Part shown: positions 1 through 5,257 of the stretch, piece after piece
Numbering within the stretch: position 1 is the first letter of the stretch
Layout of the letters: each line of letters opens with the position of its first letter
Origin: Verrucomicrobiota bacterium
GTDB lineage: Bacteria > Verrucomicrobiota > Verrucomicrobiia > Verrucomicrobiales > Verrucomicrobiaceae
Direction: 5' to 3'
Assembly: GCA_023429545.1 (NCBI GenBank)
Contig: JAEYUU010000468.1
Location: 1-6,502, forward strand
Length of the DNA stretch: 6,502 bases
Notes under the pieces: model-generated
Told to the model about the DNA's origin: nothing
The model's input: the letters and a program-made list of their open reading frames with translations, nothing else
Databases searched by the model: none
Made by a program: the position numbers and the translations under genes

Positions 1-489
1 GAGCCCCACAGCCGCATCCCACTCCTTCTGTGTGGGGAGGCGATAGGACTGCAACTTTGTCAGCGCCCCCGAAGCTTGCTCACGCTGGGTAAGCCAGTTG
101 CAGAATGCGATGGCATCACGCAAGCTCACATTGACGGCGGGATGGCTGGCAGTCTGAGGAAAGAACGGTGTGGCGTTCCAAGAATAACCGGAGTCATCCA
201 CGAACTGCCTGAAGTCAGACACCCGTGTCTCCCACGCCGCCATGTAGACCGGCGTGCCCGGAATCTCCACCAAGGGCATCCCCTGGCTGTTTTTCCGTGC
301 GGCATTCACCTGCGGCAGCGCGGCAGGGGTGAACTTCCCATCGGGCGTGAGTACCTGGGCCTCCGCTTGGACCTGCATCAATATCCCGGCCAATGCAAAC
401 GCGAGAAACCGACGCAGCGCTGCGATTGAACATGGGTTTCGGGAAGATGAGGGTGGCGAACCACCGATGTTTGCTCGCGAACTGAACAT
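1..489 (-). CDS. Exported SUMF1/formylglycine-generating-enzyme-fold protein, 3' part cut by window edge
   Basis: The frame is open from the ATG at 489 to the window edge (163 codons, no stop seen), so only the N-terminal part is visible. Residues 26-44 form a basic then hydrophobic signal peptide (LRRFLAFALAGILMQVQAEA), so the product is probably exported. Residues 72-163 match the start of the FGE-sulfatase (SUMF1/EgtB/PvdO) fold: a PLVEIPG strand, the ETRVSDFRQFVDDSGY segment corresponding to 'EVTN..Y..F...TGY', HPAVNVSLRDAIAFCNWL corresponding to 'HPVV.VSW.DA.AFC.WL', and YRLPTQKEWDAA corresponding to 'YRLPTEAEWEYA'. True FGEs convert a sulfatase cysteine to formylglycine; most bacterial relatives have other or unknown roles. 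The catalytic cysteines lie near the C-terminus and are not visible, so enzyme activity cannot be judged. Start choice is uncertain: no Shine-Dalgarno, and the leader before the hydrophobic core is long (about 25 residues). A terminator separates it from the gene upstream. Confidence 0.85.
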   Translation of the reverse strand, partial: MFSSRANIGGSPPSSSRNPCSIAALRRFLAFALAGILMQVQAEAQVLTPDGKFTPAALPQVNAARKNSQGMPLVEIPGTPVYMAAWETRVSDFRQFVDDSGYSWNATPFFPQTASHPAVNVSLRDAIAFCNWLTQREQASGALTKLQSYRLPTQKEWDAAVGL

Positions 490-565
490 GAAAAAGTAGA
501 GGGAAATTTGGACCTCAACACCTCCCAAACCATCAAAAGAATGTCCGGGATCTGAACGAAATCTC

Positions 566-598
566 AAAAAAAGAGCCGCACCCTCGCAGGTGCGGCTC
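566..598 (-). terminator. Rho-independent terminator of the discoidin-like protein gene
   Basis: A perfect 10-bp inverted repeat (GAGCCGCACC at 573-582, GGTGCGGCTC at 589-598) encloses a 6-nt loop. Read on the minus strand it is followed by a run of seven T (566-572). It begins 27 nt beyond the stop codon of the gene at 626-2122, so it ends that transcript and separates it from the SUMF1-type gene. Confidence 0.93.
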
Positions 599-625
599 CC
601 ACAAACCATCCCAAACCAAAAATCT

Positions 626-2122
626 TTAGGGGCTCGTCGGCACAATGATGATGGGCGGACCACTACCTCCATTGTTGTTGCTTCCGCCGCCACCGCCACC
701 GCCGTCGTTGTCATCATCACCCTCATCGAAGGGGCCGGAACCACCTGTGCCGCCGCCACGATAGGCGGAGAGTCCAAGGGCGGAAAGCGATGCTGGATTC
801 AGAGGGGCATTGGGATCACCCACATATCCGGCACCACCACCATTTTCGCCATCCTCATCGCCGGGAGGTTGGTTGCCGTTGCTGGCATTTCCGTTCGGCG
901 TCGAGTCGGCAAGAGTAAGGCCTGCAGCCGCAAGAATGGCATTGATGGCATCCTGCTCCGTGGCATTAGGTCCGAGCTGGTTCTTCACCTGCTCAATCGC
1001 TGCCTTGGAAATCAGCACCATCTGTGACGAACCACCGCAGGAGATCTCAATCGCTTCAAATCCACCGGCACCCGCAGGAGGAGCTTGGGTGAATGTGCTC
1101 TGCTGCGTGAGGCCAAGCTCCTGAAGCAGCCCAGCATAGGGGACAACAACGGCCATCGCCACGGCTTCCCACTCAGGGGAAAGTCCGGCCACACCGCGCT
1201 TGTCATAGTTCGGCTCGAAGCGGAGAGCCACGTAGCGCGCCTTCACTGGCTGCTTGGGCGAGAGTTGCATCTGGCCCTTGCCCACTGCATCTTCACCGGA
1301 GGCCACGATGGGAGTTGTATCAAAAATGGCAGGATCGAGCGTCAGCTTGCCGCGCCAGTCTTTCTTTTCCGGAAGCGACTCGAAAGCGAACACATCAAGA
1401 CGGGTCGGCACGCGCGAATAGGCGGCGCTGAATTTCTTGATGGTGCGGGTGCTGCCCAAATCATAAACGACCGTGCGGAAGCGTTCGGTCGTTTTCGGGA
1501 ACTTGAAGGACTGGCGCGCACCATCCGTTTCACCCGCGTTTGAGGGCGTAGGGTACATGTAGATGGGCTTGGCACCGGAGGCACCGGAGGAAAGATCCAC
1601 TTCCGCGCCTTTCTCGGCCACCTGCACCGCCTTGTAGTCGGAGACTTTGGAAGGGCCGGAAATTGACAGGCTGCGAATGGAAGCACCATTCGAGGCATTG
1701 AAGCTGAGCTTCACATACTTCGCCTGAGCGCCAGCAAACTTCAGAGCCACCACGCGCTCGCCGGCATCAAATCCAGCCTGGGCCAGCGACGTCCACTGAT
1801 TCATGTCCGTGCTACAAGAAACGGTCACGGTCCCGCTCACGCCTTCATTAATGAAGGAGACATCCTCCACCACTTCCTGCGCTCCCAAGGTGATGACTAC
1901 GCTCGATGCACCGGAGGGAACTTTGGCGGCTTCCAAGGTGCTCTCATTGAGCAACGCCCCGGCATTGCCAATGCTGGCGCTGGATTGAATCTTTGCACCC
2001 AGAATACCCTGGTTGGCAAGATTGATGGGAGCGTCTGAGGAGGGCAGACGCTGCCAGGCGGCAGACGAAGTGCCCAGCATGCAGAGCATCGCCAAAAGGG
2101 TCGGATGAAATGCTGATTTCAT
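626..2122 (-). CDS. Exported protein with two discoidin-like domains and a Gly/Asp/Asn-rich tail
   Basis: This 498-residue protein has no family I can name exactly. Residues 1-22 are a signal peptide (MKSAFHPTLLAMLCMLGTSS, cleavage near SSA-A). Residues about 62-156 and 208-305 each resemble an F5/8 type C (discoidin, galactose-binding-like) beta-sandwich: VVITLGAQEVVEDVSF then YVKLSFNAS in the first, and VVYDLGSTRTIKKFSAAY then ARYVALRFEPN in the second. Such folds usually bind carbohydrate or mediate surface contact. Residues 367-405 look helical. The C-terminus (409-498) is low-complexity: Asn/Gly, an acidic patch DEGDDDND, a run of seven glycines, then a hydrophobic end PPIIIVPTSP. I chose the ATG at 2122 over an upstream in-frame GTG at 2167 because it places the signal peptide at the N-terminus and leaves a leader of about 50 nt behind the promoter at 2182-2211. 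It is transcribed alone, between that promoter and the terminator at 566-598. Probable location is periplasm or cell surface; ligand unknown. Confidence 0.88.
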   Translation of the reverse strand: MKSAFHPTLLAMLCMLGTSSAAWQRLPSSDAPINLANQGILGAKIQSSASIGNAGALLNESTLEAAKVPSGASSVVITLGAQEVVEDVSFINEGVSGTVTVSCSTDMNQWTSLAQAGFDAGERVVALKFAGAQAKYVKLSFNASNGASIRSLSISGPSKVSDYKAVQVAEKGAEVDLSSGASGAKPIYMYPTPSNAGETDGARQSFKFPKTTERFRTVVYDLGSTRTIKKFSAAYSRVPTRLDVFAFESLPEKKDWRGKLTLDPAIFDTTPIVASGEDAVGKGQMQLSPKQPVKARYVALRFEPNYDKRGVAGLSPEWEAVAMAVVVPYAGLLQELGLTQQSTFTQAPPAGAGGFEAIEISCGGSSQMVLISKAAIEQVKNQLGPNATEQDAINAILAAAGLTLADSTPNGNASNGNQPPGDEDGENGGGAGYVGDPNAPLNPASLSALGLSAYRGGGTGGSGPFDEGDDDNDGGGGGGGSNNNGGSGPPIIIVPTSP

Positions 2123-2181
2123 GAGAGGGTAAACGTATGGGGGTAGTGCCGTGTTGAGCGAGAACACGGTTTATTTTCTCA

Positions 2182-2211
2182 AAAATACCCAATGTACCCA
2201 CCGATTGTCAA
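2182..2211 (-). promoter_or_regulatory. Sigma70-type promoter for the discoidin-like protein gene
   Basis: On the minus strand a consensus -35 box TTGACA (2206-2211) is separated by 18 bp from a -10-like box TATTTT (2182-2187). Transcription would begin near 2175, giving a leader of about 53 nt before the ATG at 2122. This also argues against the GTG at 2167 as the start. Assignment is by consensus only. Confidence 0.6.
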
Positions 2212-2292
2212 TGCAAACACTTTCGATATACCGATTCGAGACAAGTCCGCCACTTTGAGATTGCCGACTTTGTGTCATCTACTACAGATTCC

Positions 2293-2321
2293 TTGATAAA
2301 ATCAGCCGTTTCGAGTATTTC
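2293..2321 (+). promoter_or_regulatory. Possible promoter for the zinc-ribbon/TPM operon
   Basis: TTGATA (2293-2298) and TATTTC (2316-2321) are spaced by 17 bp on the plus strand. The -35 is good and the -10 is weak. If used, transcription would begin about 2327-2329, next to the ATG at 2330, giving a leaderless or nearly leaderless message. That fits the absence of any Shine-Dalgarno sequence but is unproven. Confidence 0.35.
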
Positions 2322-2329
2322 TTGTCCTC

Positions 2330-3034
2330 ATGGAATGTCCACGCTGCGGGACTAAGGCAATGGCACCTCAATCCTCCTGCGGGTATTGTGGTTTCCACGC
2401 TGCGCAGCTCACCGAGGAACTCGGCAGCAGTCTCGTGCGGATGGAAGCACTAAACGACGCGGCGAACTGCCTCAGGCTGAAGGAGCGACACTTTCTGATT
2501 CATGAGCTTGAATCATTGCACCAGGAGTTCCCTCAAGTGTTTTTCTGCGTGTTCCTCGGCATCCTCCCACCGCACCCCACCCTTCCGGAAACCTCGTTCT
2601 GGCTGCTCAATCATGCGGCCTTCCCCTCCCAAGAAGGTCAGCGCCTGAACGAATACGCCGCACTCTTCATGATTGATCCGGTGGCCAAGTGTGCCGGGCT
2701 CAATGTGGGCTACGCCCTGGAGGCGCTTGTGTCCCAGAAGGAACTTTCCCGGATTCTGGGCGCCGTGCGCACACCCTTGTGGCACGGCGAGTTCGCCGGG
2801 GCGGTGAGCCAGGCCCTCCGTCTTCTGGCCAAGGCACTGCGGAAGGCAGGGAGACGTGCACCCAAGCGGCAGGAATTCCGCCCACCCGATGCCGAGACGG
2901 GATTCCTGAAGGCCACCGGGCTGGAGACCTTGCGCCCGGCGGTGCCCAAGACCCTTCCCGACGAGGACGATCCCGCCCGCCTCACGGACAGGGACTACGA
3001 TATCCCCCCTCCTTCCCCTGCCACGGAACGATGA
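2330..3034 (+). CDS. Zinc-ribbon plus TPM-fold domain protein
   Basis: The 234-residue product begins with a short zinc ribbon (C3-x2-C6 and C17-x2-C20; CPRCG and CGYCG). Residues about 50-174 resemble the TPM domain (TLP18.3/Psb32/MOLO-1 family): a buried strand FPQVFFCVFLGI, a second core strand LNEYAALFMIDP, then GLNVGYALE matching the family's 'vGyGLE' turn, and LWHGEFAGAVSQALRLLAKAL matching the usual 'f..G.y..ai...v..l' closing helix. The tail (176-234) is basic then acidic, Pro-rich and probably disordered. No signal peptide or membrane segment is seen, so it is predicted cytoplasmic, unlike most TPM proteins, which face the periplasm or lumen. The start is the first ATG; no Shine-Dalgarno precedes it. 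Its stop overlaps the next gene's start (ATGA), so the two are almost certainly co-translated. TPM proteins have varied roles (photosystem II repair, phosphatase activity, receptor assembly); the function here is not known. Confidence 0.85.
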   Translation: MECPRCGTKAMAPQSSCGYCGFHAAQLTEELGSSLVRMEALNDAANCLRLKERHFLIHELESLHQEFPQVFFCVFLGILPPHPTLPETSFWLLNHAAFPSQEGQRLNEYAALFMIDPVAKCAGLNVGYALEALVSQKELSRILGAVRTPLWHGEFAGAVSQALRLLAKALRKAGRRAPKRQEFRPPDAETGFLKATGLETLRPAVPKTLPDEDDPARLTDRDYDIPPPSPATER

Positions 3035-4188
3035 TTCCCCGAAGCCTCATCATCTTCTGGAGCGCCTGCACGGCACTGCTCGCCGTCAGCCTCGGCGCGG
3101 TGTGCGGGGAAGAGACCACCGTGGACGAGTTGCTTCCGCTCCCCGCGTGGAACGACGAAGACATGAGCACCACGGAGGCGCAAGCCGACATCCCACCGCT
3201 GGGCGGCCTCCTCTGGCCGGACAATTTCAACGCGGATAACATCCTGCCTCCCGTGCCCCACCTGGCCACCACCCCGGGCGAAGGCGAGCCCGGCCTCAGC
3301 CCGGGACCAAAGAACCGGCGTGGCTTGGGTGACAATTTTCTCCTTTTCATCCCTAAATCACCCGCGACCCAGGTACAGCGGGCGCTGCCACCGGACAAGC
3401 CACTTACCGAAGTGACCCGCGGGTTCATGGAGCAATCAGAGCTGCTGGAGCCGGACGCCTTCCTTCTGGATCCACACATGCTGCTGCCGGAGACGCAGTC
3501 CGAAGACTTGCGCAGACTGCTGACCTATCATGTGAGCCAGTCACAAACTTCCGCCTACTTCCTCATGCTGGATGCCCATGAGAAGCTCTCCTCGAAGGTG
3601 GACCTTTCCCGCCTCGCTGGAGGCCGGCTGACGAAAGAGCATGCCTGCCTCGCCGCCTTCCCGCTCGGCCAGCCATGGAGAGCACGGCTGTTCGTCACAC
3701 GTGAGATCGCCGCGGCGGTGGAACCCGGGTATCTGCCCGGCATACTCGAAGCATGTGTGCAGGACTCCATGCGCGCCACGGATCCGGTGGAGCAGCTGCA
3801 GCGCTTCGCCACGCAACTCTCCATCCGGCTCATCTGGATGGAGCGGGCGTATCCAAAGCTCTTCACCGTGGAAGAAGCGCCGGCTCTCACCGTGAAGAAA
3901 GCTCCTGAGTCCCCCACCGCGCTGGTGCTCGCGGATGTATCCCAACCTCTCGTGCCTGAGGAAGACGCCTGGCTCATCTGGACACGCATCACCCAGGAGC
4001 ACGGTCGCGCCATGCTTCTGGGATTCTCCGGACTGCTACTCGCGGCCGCGGGCGTGCTTCGATTGATGCGCTGGCGCAAACGGCAGCGCAGCCGATCCAT
4101 GTGGCTGCTCCCGGAGGTGGAAACCGTGCCGCGCTACGGCGGCGCTCACTGCGGCAGCGGTGGAGTGTGGATCAAGTACGGGGCGTGA
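3031..4188 (+). CDS. Exported, membrane-anchored protein with a diverged TPM-like core
   Basis: The product has 385 residues. The start is the ATG at 3031, which overlaps the upstream stop by 4 nt and gives an immediate signal sequence (MIPRSLIIFWSACTALLAVS); the frame stays open further upstream, but that stretch is an out-of-frame shadow of the preceding gene. The Cys at residue 25 follows G-A-V, a poor lipobox, so ordinary signal peptidase cleavage is more likely. Residues 30-150 are Pro/acid-rich and probably extended. Residues 155-275 have TPM-like order: DLRRLLTYHVSQSQTSAYFLML, HACLAAFPLGQPWRARLFV, then helices to LQRFATQLSIRL. This match is remote and is an inference. One membrane helix (327-344) is followed by a basic stretch RWRKRQRSRS, giving a periplasmic core and a cytoplasmic tail. 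The tail ends in a Gly-rich, Cys/His-containing motif (RYGGAHCGSGGVWIKYGA). It probably partners the zinc-ribbon/TPM protein encoded just upstream. Confidence 0.82.
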   Translation: MIPRSLIIFWSACTALLAVSLGAVCGEETTVDELLPLPAWNDEDMSTTEAQADIPPLGGLLWPDNFNADNILPPVPHLATTPGEGEPGLSPGPKNRRGLGDNFLLFIPKSPATQVQRALPPDKPLTEVTRGFMEQSELLEPDAFLLDPHMLLPETQSEDLRRLLTYHVSQSQTSAYFLMLDAHEKLSSKVDLSRLAGGRLTKEHACLAAFPLGQPWRARLFVTREIAAAVEPGYLPGILEACVQDSMRATDPVEQLQRFATQLSIRLIWMERAYPKLFTVEEAPALTVKKAPESPTALVLADVSQPLVPEEDAWLIWTRITQEHGRAMLLGFSGLLLAAAGVLRLMRWRKRQRSRSMWLLPEVETVPRYGGAHCGSGGVWIKYGA

Positions 4189-4297
4189 GTGACTTGTGAA
4201 AATCGTGTCATGCGCGAGCCAACCTTCCTCCAGGAAGTGACGCTGAATCGGATAAGTACAGGCATGGCTCTCGATCAAAAACGCACTCTGCCCGCGC

Positions 4298-4729
4298 ATG
4301 GCCAAATTCGTCTTCGGAACCCCAGCAGCAAAGGAAAGCAATCGTCTCTGGCTTCCGACCAAGGAATCGAGTGTGCCGACTGGCAACGAATTTGAAAGCG
4401 CGTGTGTCTTTCTGGAAAAGAAACTCAGCGCTAACCTTCGCGCCGCGAAACTCCGTGGCAATGCCTGTTACCTTCGTGGGGATTTCTGGGGCGATCGTAC
4501 GCAGTATCTGGAAGTCGATGACACGCGTGCGCTGACACCCGCGTTTTTTGAAGCCATTTCAGACTGGCTCAAGGAACTAGGAGGACAATGGAGGGTCGCC
4601 GTAGCTCACAAGCTCCTGCCGGGACGCGCCATCATCGTATATGACTCTGTGATTCGATTTCTTGGGGACAACGTGTCCGCGCCTGCCACACTCGATGATG
4701 TGCTGCCGAAGCATTCGAAGTCGAATTAA
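4298..4729 (+). CDS. Hypothetical 143-residue soluble protein
   Basis: I do not recognise this family. The frame begins at the ATG at 4298; the in-frame stop TAA at 4253-4255 leaves no earlier ATG, and there is no Shine-Dalgarno sequence. Codon use and composition resemble the neighbours, and the protein has sensible alternation: a basic/polar N-terminus, a probable helix at 31-52 (EFESACVFLEKKLSANLRAA), strands at 54-61 and 69-74, a helix at 81-94 (AFFEAISDWLKELG), and strands WRVAVAHKL and RAIIVYDSVIRF. That suggests a small alpha/beta domain. It has no signal peptide, membrane helix or cysteine motif, so it is likely cytoplasmic. The cupin gene follows after 42 nt on the same strand, so the two may share a transcript. 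It lies 109 nt after the TPM-like pair, with no convincing terminator between. Confidence 0.72.
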   Translation: MAKFVFGTPAAKESNRLWLPTKESSVPTGNEFESACVFLEKKLSANLRAAKLRGNACYLRGDFWGDRTQYLEVDDTRALTPAFFEAISDWLKELGGQWRVAVAHKLLPGRAIIVYDSVIRFLGDNVSAPATLDDVLPKHSKSN

Positions 4730-4771
4730 CTTTTGGAAGCAAGCAACTCTTCGGCACCTCCTTCTTGTGTT

Positions 4772-5104
4772 ATGACTCCTGAACTCGTTCCCGGAAACCT
4801 CCTGCGGGACCCAAATGGTTCCCAGTCTCATGCTGAAATTTTCCGCACCCTGCTGGAATCGCCGCACGTGAAACTGGAACACATGATCTCCCACGGCCAG
4901 GCGAGTCCGCCGGACTTCTGGTATGACCAGGTAGAGGATGAATGGGTGCTGCTGCTGCGCGGCAAAGCCACGCTGGAATTTGCCGATGGGGGCATGGTGG
5001 AACTCACCTCGGGAAGCCACCTCACGATCCCAAAACACGTGCGGCATCGCGTGCACCAGACCACCGAAGATGCGATTTGGCTGGCGCTTTTTCTGAAGGT
5101 GTGA
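4772..5104 (+). CDS. Small single-domain cupin protein
   Basis: This 110-residue protein is a single cupin barrel. The centre reads ISHGQASPPDFWYDQVEDEW, then VLLLRGKATLEFADG, then a G-x-x-x-x-IPKHVRHRVHQT segment and the final strand AIWLALFLKV. This is the pattern of a widespread small cupin family with the signature 'S.G..SP..FWYDQ...EWVLLL.G.A.L.F' and 'IP.H..HRV'. Likely metal ligands are E57, H89 and H92, and perhaps Q53 or D52; the classical His-x-His of cupin motif 1 is replaced by Y-D-Q, so metal binding is plausible but unproven. Substrate is unknown and the location cytoplasmic. I chose the ATG at 4772; an in-frame TTG at 4733 would add 13 poorly conserved-looking residues. No Shine-Dalgarno is seen. 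It may be co-transcribed with the hypothetical gene 42 nt upstream. Confidence 0.9.
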   Translation: MTPELVPGNLLRDPNGSQSHAEIFRTLLESPHVKLEHMISHGQASPPDFWYDQVEDEWVLLLRGKATLEFADGGMVELTSGSHLTIPKHVRHRVHQTTEDAIWLALFLKV

Positions 5105-5128
5105 TAGGGTGCGCCGTCAATCATTAAA

Positions 5129-5257
5129 AAGTCAGTCACATGTTGTTCTAGAGAAAGCTGTCGCGCGCACACGATGCCGACGCCGCTTCCGCCTCCCGAG
5201 TGAGGCCGCTCCCCCCGACATGGGCTCCCTGTATCAGGGTTGTAAGTCAGTTATATG
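5129..5257 (+). repeat. Duplicated start-site sequence flanking the rnr leader
   Basis: AAGTCAGTCACATG (5129-5142) and AAGTCAGTTATATG (5244-5257) match at 12 of 14 positions, differing only by two C/T changes. The second copy ends in the rnr start codon. The first ends in an ATG that opens a three-codon reading frame (Met-Leu-Phe-stop, 5140-5151). They are 115 nt apart, so not in frame with each other. The similarity is visible directly; a function is only a guess. Confidence 0.4.
5227..5239 (+). promoter_or_regulatory. Small hairpin just before the rnr start
   Basis: CCCTG (5227-5231) and CAGGG (5235-5239) form a perfect 5-bp stem with a 3-nt TAT loop, ending 15 nt before the rnr ATG. It has no following T-run, so it is not a terminator. 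In mRNA it would sit at the edge of the ribosome footprint, or as DNA it could be a small dyad binding site. Short dyads of this size also occur by chance. Confidence 0.3.

Noticed and set aside
661..735. A possible tandem repeat with GCCGCC/ACC triplets
   Set aside because: It encodes the poly-Gly and Asp-rich tail of the discoidin-like protein on the minus strand, so it is coding low complexity rather than a separate repeat element.
590..1027. A 145-codon open frame on the plus strand
   Set aside because: It runs antisense to the low-complexity Gly-rich 3' end of the discoidin-like gene and even covers part of its terminator. The translation is Thr/Val/Ala repeats mirroring the Gly/Asp codons.
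2689..3030. An N-terminal extension of 114 codons on the membrane-anchored TPM-like gene
   Set aside because: This stretch overlaps the upstream gene in another frame, is Arg/Gly/Pro-rich without structure, and would bury the signal peptide. The ATGA overlap start at 3031 fits much better.
4189..4297. A terminator or promoter between the TPM-like operon and the hypothetical gene
   Set aside because: Only a 5-bp dyad (CTTCC/GGAAG) without a T-run and a GATAAG box without a matching -35 were found; neither is convincing.
5124..5152. TTAAAA and TCTAGA spaced 17 bp as an rnr promoter
   Set aside because: Both boxes match consensus poorly, so I would not call a promoter from this alone.
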